Shown: piece by piece, positions 1-7,146 of the stretch
Layout: the number at the start of each line of letters is the position of its first letter
How positions within the stretch are numbered: the stretch's first letter is position 1
Origin: an uncultured Brevibacterium sp.
GTDB lineage: Bacteria > Actinomycetota > Actinomycetes > Actinomycetales > Brevibacteriaceae
Assembly: GCA_902489185.1 (NCBI GenBank)
Contig: CABTZC010000046.1
Span: 1-10,353, forward strand
DNA: 10,353 nucleotides
Direction of reading: 5' to 3'
Program-made: the position numbers and the translations under genes
The notes under the pieces: model-generated
What the model was told of the DNA's origin: nothing
What the model saw: only the letters and a program-made list of their open reading frames with translations
Databases searched by the model: none

Positions 1-379
1 CCATCTTGATGGTGAAGTTACCGTTTTCATCGCTCTCGGTGTAGTACACCGGGGAGGAGTGCTGGGTGTTTTCGCCCTCGTACCACTGGGCGTAGATCTT
101 AACGCCCTTCAGTGCCTTACCGGAGTTCTGAACGTTACCAAAACCAACCTGGGCCTCTACGATTTCCTTCACGGAACCGGAGATCGTGCCCTTCTGGTCA
201 GCCTTGCCCGGCGAGTAGATGGCCTTATCAGAACCAGCTGCTGCAGCCTTCGCAGGTGCCGCGTGGGCTACCTCGGGTTCAATGGTGGGGAATACCCCGG
301 GTGCGAAAGCAGCCGCCATAGCCAGACTCAAGCCTGCTGCCGCAACGCGGAGACTCCGCTTACGTGATAGTGGACGCAT
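1..379 (-). CDS. Exported surface-type protein, N-terminal 126 residues (3' end outside window)
   Basis: The reading frame opens at an ATG (377-379) and stays open to the left edge, so only the first 126 residues are visible. The ATG is preceded by a purine-rich GGAAGG-type ribosome binding site. Residues 1-40 form a classical Sec signal peptide: a basic start (MRPLSRKRSLR), a hydrophobic Ala/Leu core at about 12-30 and a probable signal peptidase I site after VAHA (residue 40). An Ala/Lys-rich linker follows. From about residue 64 the sequence (GTISGSV ... KALKGVKIYAQWYEG ... YYTESDENGNFTIKM) has the rhythm of a beta-sandwich carboxypeptidase-regulatory-like or Cna-B-like repeat, as found at the start of large actinobacterial cell-wall proteins. 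The domain assignment is by pattern only, and any sortase or repeat region would lie outside. It has its own 5' gap and is probably unrelated to the hut genes. Confidence 0.8.
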   Translation of the reverse strand, partial: MRPLSRKRSLRVAAAGLSLAMAAAFAPGVFPTIEPEVAHAAPAKAAAAGSDKAIYSPGKADQKGTISGSVKEIVEAQVGFGNVQNSGKALKGVKIYAQWYEGENTQHSSPVYYTESDENGNFTIKM

Positions 380-727
380 TCTTTTCCTTCCCGTTGCAGT
401 CCGGGCACCATTACTCAACACCCAGACACAGTGAATGCACAAACTTCTTTGAAAGTTCGTTCATAATCGTAACAGAATAAAGACACTTCACCCGCGGGGA
501 TGTTGAACAACTCATGAATAACCGCCACCCAAACCGCATAATGCAGGCAATCCCAGCGGTGTCGCAATGATTTTCATACTCGCAAAGCTCAGTAAAGCCA
601 CTGGTCAGACGGGTAACATTCGGATAACAGACTGACTTCGCCACAGCACCCTCAGCCGACGTCCGTCATGTGAACAAAATGACCAAAAGTTTCCTCGCCG
701 TAACAAACGGCCAAAAAGCTCCCAGTT
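380..727. other. Intergenic region between the IclR gene and the exported-protein gene
   Basis: These 348 bases should hold the 3' end of the hut transcript and the promoter of the exported-protein gene. Visible structures are a small hairpin at 697-711 (listed separately), an inverted repeat AACTT-6-AAGTT at 442-457 in the probable leader of the exported-protein gene, and a short palindrome GCATAATGC at 536-544. The stretch is more AT-rich than the flanking genes, as expected for a promoter region. I could not find a convincing -35/-10 pair. A 77-codon open frame at 411-644 (minus) is not supported as a gene. Confidence 0.6.
697..711 (-). terminator. Weak hairpin downstream of the IclR gene, possible end of the hut transcript
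   Basis: A perfect 5-bp stem GCCGT/ACGGC with a 5-base loop lies 17 bases after the regulator's stop codon. On the minus strand it is followed by GAGGAAACTTTTGG, which has only a short, displaced T-run. Position fits a terminator for the hut transcript, but the stem is short and this may not be the real transcript end. Confidence 0.3.
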
Positions 728-1489
728 TTATGCCTTCAAGCCCCCGCCGATGAGCTGCGTGACGTTGGATGCCGCACGGGTACACATCGTTGCCACCTCA
801 CTGACCCGGTCCTGTGAATAGTCACTGTCCGGTAGCGTCAATCCCACGGCTGCCACGGCGCGTCCCGCCGCGTCATACACAGGTGCCGCTACCGTCCACA
901 CTCCTGGCGTCACCTCACCGGTTTCAATCGCGTACCCCTGCGTACGCACCCGAGTCAGTTCACCCATCAGATCATGAACCGACCTGGGCCCCTTCCCCGT
1001 GCGGTTCACAAACGCCACCTCGCGTGACAGCGCCGCCAACACATCCCGCTTTTCCATCGTCGCCATGATGGCCCTGCCCGTCGCGGTCAGGTACGCCGGC
1101 ATATGCACGCCAGCCGCCGTGATCACCGCCATCGAATGAACCGACTGCTCTTTGAGCACATACACAGTTTCCCACCCGCGGATCACAGCCAGTTGCGCAA
1201 CTCCACGCGCACGCTCAGCGAGCGCCCGCACGTCTTTTTGCGCCACCCGCTGTAACGGGTTAATCCGCAAATACGCGCTCCCTAACTCTGCCACCCCAGG
1301 TCCGAGCAAGTAGCCCGCATCAACCTTGGTGACCAGGCCCAGCTCTTCCAACACATTCAAAATCTCGTACGCCGAAGACCTGGGCACATTCCCAGACCGC
1401 GCAATTGCACCCGCACTAATAGGGCGGTTCGACGCCGCCAAATGACGCAGAATCGCCACGGCACGCCTGAGCGCAGGAACCTGAGACAT
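728..1489 (-). CDS. IclR-family transcriptional regulator, probable HutR-like regulator of the hut genes
   Basis: This 253-residue protein has the normal IclR length and architecture. An N-terminal winged helix-turn-helix spans about 3-65 (PALRRAVAILRHLA, then IARSGNVPRSSAYEILNVLEELGLV with the wing at VDAGYLLGPG). An IclR effector-binding domain spans about 80-250, including MPAYLTATGRAIMA and a C-terminal VAAPVYDAAGRAVAAVGLTLP, a region typical of IclR ligand domains. It begins at an ATG that shares one base with the hutF stop codon (TGATG), so its translation is probably coupled to hutF and it is co-transcribed with the genes it likely controls. An IclR-type regulator named HutR is known for the hut cluster of Corynebacterium resistens (recalled, not checked). 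Whether this protein activates or represses, and whether its ligand is histidine, urocanate or another intermediate, cannot be read from the sequence. Confidence 0.9.
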   Translation of the reverse strand: MSQVPALRRAVAILRHLAASNRPISAGAIARSGNVPRSSAYEILNVLEELGLVTKVDAGYLLGPGVAELGSAYLRINPLQRVAQKDVRALAERARGVAQLAVIRGWETVYVLKEQSVHSMAVITAAGVHMPAYLTATGRAIMATMEKRDVLAALSREVAFVNRTGKGPRSVHDLMGELTRVRTQGYAIETGEVTPGVWTVAAPVYDAAGRAVAAVGLTLPDSDYSQDRVSEVATMCTRAASNVTQLIGGGLKA

Positions 1490-2862
1490 CAGTCCAGCTC
1501 AAACTCACGCAACGCAGCACCATATAACTGCGCCACATCACCCAGTTGCGCGTGCTCACCATGAGCCGCCACCTCGCGCCCACCCACGATCACGTGCGTC
1601 GCATCCGTAGCAGTCGCCGCCAACACCGCCTGTTCGCCAACCGAACCAGCCGTGCGCACCGACTCCGTGTCCACCACAACAAAGTCCGCCACCTGTGTCT
1701 CACCAGCACCTACACCCGGGCGAATGTGCATTGAATACGCACCGCCCGCAGTCAAGGCCGCGATCAGTTCATCTGGGCTAAAGCGCCCACGCTCACCACT
1801 GCCCAGCCGTTCACCAGCTTCAAGCGCCCGGAGTTCCAACAATGGGTCCAGCACCACGTGCTGATCCGAACCCAGCGAAATCACCGCACCGGCCTGGGCC
1901 AAAGCAGAAGCCGGACCAATACCGTCTGCCAGGTCCGCCTCGGTGGTAGGACACATGACCACAGCGGAACGCGCATCACCCAACAACCTGATGTCCTCAT
2001 CCGTCAAGTGGGTGGCGTGCACCGCTGACAACCGGTCAGTCACAACACCAGCATCGGCCAGCAAACGGGTCGGAGTCACACCGTAGTGCTCCAGGCACGC
2101 TTCGTTTTCTGCCGGCTGTTCAGACAAGTGAACGTGCAACGGCCCGTCCAACCCAGCAAACGTGGGCAGATCAGGCTTAGCCACACCACGCACGGAGTGA
2201 ATCGCCGAACCCAGCGTCACCAACGGGTCCTCTGAGCCGGAGTACCCAACCGTCGAATACCCACCAAAGACGCCACCCAGGTCATCTGCCAACGCGGTCG
2301 CGAGCCCCGCGTGACGCTCCACATACCCATCGATCGAACCGTCACTAAACCGCGCCTGTTGCTCATTGAGCTCCTGCCCAATGCCACCGGTCAGATAACA
2401 CGTGTCCAGTAGCACCAGGCGAATCCCCACGTCACGGGCTGCACGTGCCAGCGCCAGTTCCATGTCGTGACTGCCGTACGGCTTACCGCCCACCTGGTGG
2501 TGGACGTAATGGAATTCCGCCACCGAGGTGTATCCCGCCGTCAGCATTTCCGCATACACCGCGCGTGCCAGCAGGTAGTAGTTTTCTGGCGTGAGCTGTT
2601 CGGCGGCCCGGTACATGACTGTGCGCCACGTCCAGAACGTCCCGCCGTCAGCGTGGGTGCGTCCACGCAACAGCCGGTGGAAAGCGTGCGAGTGCGCGTT
2701 GTTCGCCCCCGGCAGCGCCAAACCACTGTAGGTGACAGCCTCCGGTGGCGCGCTCACCCCAGCGCGCGTCTCTGCAACGGAACCGTCCCCGTCGACAAGC
2801 ACGGCCACACTGTTGAGCACGTGACCGTCTACATACAGGTTTTCAAACCACAGAGTTTTCAC
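1489..2862 (-). CDS. hutF: Formimidoylglutamate deiminase (HutF)
   Basis: HutF hydrolyses N-formimino-L-glutamate to N-formyl-L-glutamate and ammonia in the cytosol, the fourth step of the five-step histidine pathway. The 457-residue protein is an amidohydrolase-superfamily metal enzyme of the usual length. Metal-site motifs appear in order: HSHAFHRLLRG (H57, H59), HVHLSEQPAENEACLEHYG (about 243-261), HATHL (H282, H285) and SLGSDQHVVLDPLLELRALE (D333). CPTTEADLADG at 304-314 is also typical of HutF and separates it from guanine deaminase or TRZ/ATZ relatives. The start is GTG (2860-2862), overlapping the stop of the upstream M20 gene by 4 bases (GTGA), with GGGAG seven bases upstream. This coupling implies that the two enzymes are made together. 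The stop codon overlaps the regulator's start. All expected ligand residues are present. Confidence 0.95.
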   Translation of the reverse strand: MKTLWFENLYVDGHVLNSVAVLVDGDGSVAETRAGVSAPPEAVTYSGLALPGANNAHSHAFHRLLRGRTHADGGTFWTWRTVMYRAAEQLTPENYYLLARAVYAEMLTAGYTSVAEFHYVHHQVGGKPYGSHDMELALARAARDVGIRLVLLDTCYLTGGIGQELNEQQARFSDGSIDGYVERHAGLATALADDLGGVFGGYSTVGYSGSEDPLVTLGSAIHSVRGVAKPDLPTFAGLDGPLHVHLSEQPAENEACLEHYGVTPTRLLADAGVVTDRLSAVHATHLTDEDIRLLGDARSAVVMCPTTEADLADGIGPASALAQAGAVISLGSDQHVVLDPLLELRALEAGERLGSGERGRFSPDELIAALTAGGAYSMHIRPGVGAGETQVADFVVVDTESVRTAGSVGEQAVLAATATDATHVIVGGREVAAHGEHAQLGDVAQLYGAALREFELD

Positions 2863-4079
2863 GCCTGCACTCCCGCTTCCATCGCCAATGCGTCAGCCAG
2901 CACCTTCACACCTGCCCGCTGATCGTCTTCTTCGCACGCTTCTTCTGGCGCGTGTGAAACACCCGTAGGATTACGCACAAACAGCATGGCAGATGGCACA
3001 AACCCTGCCAAGATCCCAGCGTCGTGCCCCGCACCCGAATCCAGAATCGGTGCCTCCGGCAGCACTCCCTGCAGACGCTGGTTGAACTCACTGTTGAAGT
3101 GCGTTGTGGCCGAATACGACTCCTGGCTCACCGTCACCTCGACACCCAAATCGTGCCCAACTTCCTGCGCCCGCTGCGAGATTGCGCGCAACACAGCGCC
3201 CACAACCCCGTCATCCGGGTGGCGAATGTCCAACCAGAAATCCATGCTCGAAGCGATCACGTTCGTACCGCCCGGGTGCAAAATGGTACGGCCCACAGTC
3301 GCAACAGCCTTACCGTCCACACCGGCCACCACAGCAGGAATCGCACCAATGACCTGCGAACCAGCAACAACCGGGTCAGCACGCTTGGTCATGGGCGTAG
3401 TCCCCGCGTGGTTACCCTGGCCCGCAAACGTGAACCGCCACCGGCCGTGTCCCACAATCGAGGATCCAATGGCCACCGGTTGCCCAATATCAATGAGGCC
3501 CACACCCTGTTCCACGTGAAGCTCAAGGAACGAACCAATCCGTGACAGACGCTCCTTGTCCTGCCCCACCAAGTCCGGGTTCAGACCCACCTCGGAAGCC
3601 ACCTCGGCGAAAGTTTTCCCCTCAGCATCCTTGAGCCCCAACGCACGGTCCGGTTCGATCACGCCAGTGATCAACCGTGACCCCAGGCACGCGACCCCAA
3701 ACCGGGACCCTTCCTCTTCCGGGAACACTGCCAACGCCAGTGGGCGGTTGAGCTGTTCCAGCCGGCCGTCCACCTTCAGCTGGTCAACGGCTGCCAACGC
3801 CGAGGCGACCCCCAGCGGCCCGTCAAACTCACCTCCACCTGGAACAGAGTCCAGGTGCGAACCGGTCACCACAGCGTTGTCGCCCGGGGCGGTCACCCAC
3901 GCCCACGTGATTCCGTTGTGGTCGATTTCCACGTCTAAGCCACGTGCCTGCGCTTCGCCCACGAACCATTCACGCAGGTTGAGTTCGGTGGAGCTGAATC
4001 CGGGTCGCATGTATCCGGGGCCACGCGGATCGCGCCCCACATCGCGAATGTCGTTGAGAAGAGAAACTACGTCTGACAT
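2859..4079 (-). CDS. M20-family amidohydrolase (allantoate/N-carbamoyl-amino-acid hydrolase type), probable N-formylglutamate-cleaving step
   Basis: This 406-residue protein matches the dinuclear-metal M20 amidase group that includes allantoate amidohydrolase (AllC) and N-carbamoyl-L-amino-acid hydrolase. Motifs in order are GSHLDSVPGGGEFDGPLGV (H75, D86), PEEEGSRFG (E121/E122), ELHVEQG (H188), the lid/dimerisation loop GNHAGTTPM (about 222-230), LDIRHPD (R286), GAGHDA (H352) and GVSHAPEE (H376). All metal and catalytic positions I expect are intact. It starts at an ATG with a strong GGAGG four bases upstream and overlaps hutF by 4 bases. No allantoin genes are nearby, and the locus lacks a recognisable HutG. 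The parsimonious inference is that it hydrolyses N-formyl-L-glutamate, the HutF product, to glutamate and formate. As I recall, the same AllC-like/HutF pairing occurs in Streptomyces and Arthrobacter. Family call is firm; substrate is inferred. Confidence 0.88.
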   Translation of the reverse strand: MSDVVSLLNDIRDVGRDPRGPGYMRPGFSSTELNLREWFVGEAQARGLDVEIDHNGITWAWVTAPGDNAVVTGSHLDSVPGGGEFDGPLGVASALAAVDQLKVDGRLEQLNRPLALAVFPEEEGSRFGVACLGSRLITGVIEPDRALGLKDAEGKTFAEVASEVGLNPDLVGQDKERLSRIGSFLELHVEQGVGLIDIGQPVAIGSSIVGHGRWRFTFAGQGNHAGTTPMTKRADPVVAGSQVIGAIPAVVAGVDGKAVATVGRTILHPGGTNVIASSMDFWLDIRHPDDGVVGAVLRAISQRAQEVGHDLGVEVTVSQESYSATTHFNSEFNQRLQGVLPEAPILDSGAGHDAGILAGFVPSAMLFVRNPTGVSHAPEEACEEDDQRAGVKVLADALAMEAGVQA

Positions 4080-4139
4080 GGATCCTCCGAATTATCAGCG
4101 CATCAAGCGGATGTATGTGTGGTTAAAAAGTGCCTGGAT

Positions 4140-4164
4140 TTATGGTGACTGGCCATAAGGTGAC
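4140..4164. promoter_or_regulatory. Inverted repeat with overlapping direct repeat upstream of the M20 gene, candidate operator
   Basis: TTATGG (4140-4145) and CCATAA (4153-4158) form a perfect 6-bp inverted repeat with a 7-base spacer. GGTGAC also occurs twice as a direct repeat (4144-4149 and 4159-4164). The site is 60-85 bases upstream of the M20 start, where an operator or promoter for the M20-hutF-regulator block could lie. No convincing -35/-10 pair accompanies it, and it does not match the other inverted repeats in this window. Confidence 0.35.
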
Positions 4165-4189
4165 GGCCCACCCCTGTGGGAGTGGGCCG
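4164..4189 (-). terminator. Strong hairpin between hutH and the M20 gene, terminator or attenuator
   Basis: An inverted repeat gives a GC-rich stem of about 11 bp (CGGCCCAC pairing with GTGGGCCG, extended by a wobble and two G-C pairs) with a CACA loop. It begins 10 bases after the hutH stop codon. There is no U-run after it on the minus strand, only TCACCTTATGG, so it may terminate weakly, protect the hutH 3' end, or set a lower level for the downstream M20-hutF-regulator genes. Confidence 0.6.
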
Positions 4190-4198
4190 GTTAAGTAT

Positions 4199-5785
4199 TT
4201 ACAGTGCGTAACCGTTAAGAACAGTTCCGTCAGTATCGGTCAGCGTATGCACAAACTTGTGCACCCCGCTTGCGACTTCAAGGGCACGGCCCGAACGCAC
4301 AAACTCATACGTTGCAGCCAGCTCTGGTGACATGAAACGGTCAGTGCCAGGCCCTGGAACGTCTTTGCGGAGTTCCGCGATCACTGCACCGGTCACAGCT
4401 CCCGGTTCTGGTTCACGCAACTCAATGGCACGGGCTGCCGCGTACAGTTCAACGGCGAGCACGCGGGTGAGGTTTTCAATTGCGGTGCGCAGTTTGCGGG
4501 CCGCTCCCCACCCCATTGATACGTGGTCTTCCTGCATGGCTGAGGAAGGGATCGAATCGACCGAGGCCGGTGCGGCTAAGCGCTTGGTTTCAGCCACCAT
4601 GGCAGCCTGCGTGTAATGGGCGATCATGAGACCGGAGTCCACGCCTGGGTCATCAGCCAAGAACGAGTTGAGTCCCTGGTTACGGGCTGGGTCCATGAAA
4701 CGGTCGGTGCGGCGTTCGGCAATCGAGGCGACATCGGCCACCACAATGGACAAGAAGTCCAGTTGGTGCGCAATGGGCGCTCCGTGGAAGTTACCGTTGG
4801 ACGACACTTCACCGTTTGGCAACACCACTGGATTGTCTACTGCTGCACGGATTTCGCGTGCGGCCACCTGAGCGGCGAACGTTGCCGCATCACGGGCAGC
4901 ACCGGTCACCTGAGGCGAGCACCGCAACGAGTACGCGTCCTGTACCAGGTGGGTGGAGTCAAAGTGAGACTTCACAATCGGGGATGCGTGCAGAGCGTCT
5001 AGCATGTTGCGCGCACTTGCCGTCTGACCTGGGTGTGGGCGCAGCGGGTGGTGCAGTTCGTCGCGGAACACCTGGTCCGTACCGTTCTGACCCTCAACGC
5101 TCATTGCGGCTGTGAGGTCAGCGGTGGTGAGCAGCTTCTCCAAGTCGTACAGCGCCATGATGAGCATTCCCAACATGCCGTCCGTACCGTTAATGAGCGC
5201 CAGGCCTTCTTTTTCTTCCAGCTCAACCGGCGTGATACCCGCTGCTTTAAGAACAGGGCCCGCTTCAACCGGTTCCAAACCACCTTCAGGGTCGTGAACA
5301 TAGCCTTCGCCCATGACCACCAGCGCGCATGCGGACAGCGGCGCTAAGTCACCTGAACAACCCAGCGAACCGTGCTCGTACACCCACGGGGTGATACCTG
5401 CGTTAAGCAGGTTCACGTATGCTTCCAGCGTTTCGACCTTCACACCGGTACGCCCGGTCGCCAGCGTGCGGGCGCGCAGAAGCATCAAGGCGCGAACCAC
5501 CTCGGGCTCCACCGGCTCCCCCATACCCGCGGCGTGGGAACGGATCAGCGACTTCTGCAGCTGCGAGCGCAGATCGTGCGGAATGTGACGCTGCGCCAGG
5601 GCACCAAACCCAGTGGACACACCGTAAACCGGTTTGGGGGCCTGAGCCAGGTCGTCCACGTGAGTACGCGTCTTTGCGACCTCTTCACGGACACGCTCAG
5701 GCAACTCAACCGGCGCGTTCTCACGCGCAACGGCAACCACCTGCGCAAACGTCAGCTCATCAGGTTCAAGCGCAATTGGGTTCAT
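4199..5785 (-). CDS. hutH: Histidine ammonia-lyase (HutH)
   Basis: HutH removes ammonia from L-histidine to give urocanate, the committed first step; it is a cytosolic homotetramer in characterised relatives. I start it at the ATG at 5783-5785 (528 residues), because AGGAG at 5791-5795 is five bases from this ATG but only two from the TTG one codon upstream. Family motifs from this ATG are YGVSTGFG (Tyr54, the conserved catalytic Tyr), the cofactor segment GSLGCSGDLAPLS, RPHPGQ, AVDNPVV, GNFHGAPI and SSAMQEDHVSMG. The segment that cyclises into the MIO electrophile reads Cys143-Ser144-Gly145, where the textbook bacterial enzyme has Ala-Ser-Gly. The catalytic Ser and Gly are intact, so activity is expected. 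Length is slightly above the roughly 510 residues typical of the family. It follows hutI by 40 bases. Confidence 0.96.
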   Translation of the reverse strand: MNPIALEPDELTFAQVVAVARENAPVELPERVREEVAKTRTHVDDLAQAPKPVYGVSTGFGALAQRHIPHDLRSQLQKSLIRSHAAGMGEPVEPEVVRALMLLRARTLATGRTGVKVETLEAYVNLLNAGITPWVYEHGSLGCSGDLAPLSACALVVMGEGYVHDPEGGLEPVEAGPVLKAAGITPVELEEKEGLALINGTDGMLGMLIMALYDLEKLLTTADLTAAMSVEGQNGTDQVFRDELHHPLRPHPGQTASARNMLDALHASPIVKSHFDSTHLVQDAYSLRCSPQVTGAARDAATFAAQVAAREIRAAVDNPVVLPNGEVSSNGNFHGAPIAHQLDFLSIVVADVASIAERRTDRFMDPARNQGLNSFLADDPGVDSGLMIAHYTQAAMVAETKRLAAPASVDSIPSSAMQEDHVSMGWGAARKLRTAIENLTRVLAVELYAAARAIELREPEPGAVTGAVIAELRKDVPGPGTDRFMSPELAATYEFVRSGRALEVASGVHKFVHTLTDTDGTVLNGYAL

Positions 5786-5790
5786 CAAAA

Positions 5791-5795
5791 CTCCT
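5791..5795 (-). promoter_or_regulatory. Ribosome binding site of hutH
   Basis: AGGAG on the minus strand lies five bases from the ATG at 5783-5785. It is too close (two bases) to the in-frame TTG at 5786-5788 and so favours the ATG start. Confidence 0.75.
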
Positions 5796-5805
5796 GAAAA
5801 TTGAG

Positions 5806-5823
5806 GTGCACTACATTATGCAC
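5806..5823. promoter_or_regulatory. Inverted repeat in the hutI-hutH gap
   Basis: GTGCA (5806-5810) and TGCAC (5819-5823) are perfect 5-base arms around an 8-base AT-rich spacer. The repeat sits in the 40-base gap, just upstream of the hutH ribosome binding site. On the minus strand a direct repeat of TGCATAA overlaps it and runs into the hutI stop codon. It could be a protein-binding site or a small RNA hairpin affecting hutH translation. Function is unproven. Confidence 0.3.
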
Positions 5824-5825
5824 AC

Positions 5826-7139
5826 TTATGCAGAAACACTGTACGGTTGCGGGTTCGACGCGATCAATTCGCCTTCACAGAACACCGCACCGATCTGTTG
5901 CACACCCGGGCGGTACACCAAGTAGCGGTAGCTGGGGGCATCCAGGATTGAGAAGTCGGCGCGGGCGCCGGGACGCAAGTGACCCACGTCCTCACGCTCC
6001 AGGGCTTTTGCTCCGCCTTCAGTGGCTGCCCACAGCGCTTGGTCCACCGTGAAGTGCATGTCGCGCACCGCGATTGCCAGGCAGAACGGGATGGAGCTTG
6101 AGAACCCGCTGCCCGGGTTGCAGTCCGAGGCGATCGCAACCGTCACGCCGGCCTCAAAGTAACGGCGGGCGTCAGGGTAAGGCTGGCGAGTAGAGAACTC
6201 GATGCTGGGCAGCAAGGTCAGCACTGTGCCGGATTCGGCTGCCGCGGCCAAATCTGCGTCGCTGGCGAAGGTCGCGTGGTCGGCAGATGCGCACGTGTAC
6301 TTGGCCGCCAGCTGTAGGGCACCGCCGTCAGTGAGCTGGTTGGCGTGCAAACGCGGGCGCAAACCGTGCTCGATGCCGGCCTGCAAAATGCGGGCGGTCT
6401 GCTCTTCTGTGAACGCGCCTTTTTCACAGAACACGTCGATCCACTTGGCGTGCGTTGTGGCCTTCGGGATCATTTCGTTGATGACCAGGTCCACGTAGGC
6501 GTCCGGGTCATCCTTGAACTCGGCAGGCACCACGTGAGCCGCCATGAGCGTCACTTCATCCGTGTGACGCGCGGCCAACTCAAGTGCATTGAGTTCCGAC
6601 TCAACGTCTAGCCCATACCCCGACTTCACCTCGAACGTGGTGGTACCGGAGTGCTGGGCCTGACGCATGAGTCGTACCAGATTCGCTTCCAGCTCATCAT
6701 CACTTGCAGCGCGCGTGGCGTTCACCGTTGTGGCGATACCACCGGCGGAGTACGACTCCCCCGCCATGCGTGCCGCGAACTCTTCGGAACGGTCACCAGC
6801 AAACACCGTGTGGTTGTGGGAGTCCACAAACCCGGGGATGACTGCCTGGCCAGCCGCGTCGATCACGCGGTGGGTCTCGTAGTCTGCCGGGCCGTCTTCT
6901 TGCCCTTTCGCCTGGAGAGCGGAAGGTGCCTGGCGTGCCTGAGTGGCAACGACCTCGGCGGCCTGCGGGTGACCCGCTTCCAGGTCCGAGGTGGGACCCG
7001 CCCACGCAACCTTGCCGTCCTCAACGACCAGGGTGGCGTCAGTGATGACACCCAGGAAGTCGCTGTGCGGGTCAGCGGGGGTTGCGTTAGGAGCCGGGTT
7101 GTTGGTGACCAGTTCCGAAATGTTCGTAATGATCAGCAT
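5826..7139 (-). CDS. hutI: Imidazolonepropionase (HutI)
   Basis: HutI opens the ring of 4-imidazolone-5-propionate to give N-formimino-L-glutamate, the third step of histidine degradation. The 437-residue protein is a zinc/iron amidohydrolase. Its motifs are PGFVDSHNHTVFAGDR (metal ligands H108 and H110), FEVKSGYGLD (about 170-178), AAHVVP (H202), IDVFCEKGAFT (234-244), RLHANQL (H265), SADHAT and ASDCNPG (D339), in the correct order. The start is an ATG at 7137-7139. A GAGG sequence overlapping the hutU stop codon serves as ribosome binding site five bases upstream, so it is translationally close-coupled to hutU (7-base gap). A polar Ala/Gln-rich stretch at about 62-90, between the first beta-sheet region and VIDAAGQAVIPGF, is longer than I expect for the family and is probably a surface loop. 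Confidence 0.96.
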   Translation of the reverse strand: MLIITNISELVTNNPAPNATPADPHSDFLGVITDATLVVEDGKVAWAGPTSDLEAGHPQAAEVVATQARQAPSALQAKGQEDGPADYETHRVIDAAGQAVIPGFVDSHNHTVFAGDRSEEFAARMAGESYSAGGIATTVNATRAASDDELEANLVRLMRQAQHSGTTTFEVKSGYGLDVESELNALELAARHTDEVTLMAAHVVPAEFKDDPDAYVDLVINEMIPKATTHAKWIDVFCEKGAFTEEQTARILQAGIEHGLRPRLHANQLTDGGALQLAAKYTCASADHATFASDADLAAAAESGTVLTLLPSIEFSTRQPYPDARRYFEAGVTVAIASDCNPGSGFSSSIPFCLAIAVRDMHFTVDQALWAATEGGAKALEREDVGHLRPGARADFSILDAPSYRYLVYRPGVQQIGAVFCEGELIASNPQPYSVSA

Positions 7140-7146
7140 GAATGCC

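Noticed and set aside
380..480. A sigma-70 promoter for the exported-protein gene (TATTCT- or TACGAT-like -10 boxes)
   Set aside because: No candidate had a matching -35 at acceptable spacing, so no promoter is claimed.
536..544. GCATAATG shared between the gap at 380-727 and the hutI-hutH gap as a common operator
   Set aside because: Eight bases in common with different flanks and different symmetry is easily chance.
411..644. A 77-codon open frame on the minus strand in the gap left of the regulator gene
   Set aside because: Its composition (many Cys, scattered hydrophobics) fits no family I know, it has no clear ribosome binding site, and it lies in an AT-richer presumptive promoter region.
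5786..5788. TTG as the start codon of hutH, one codon upstream of the ATG
   Set aside because: It would leave only two bases between AGGAG and the start; the ATG has a normal five-base spacing.
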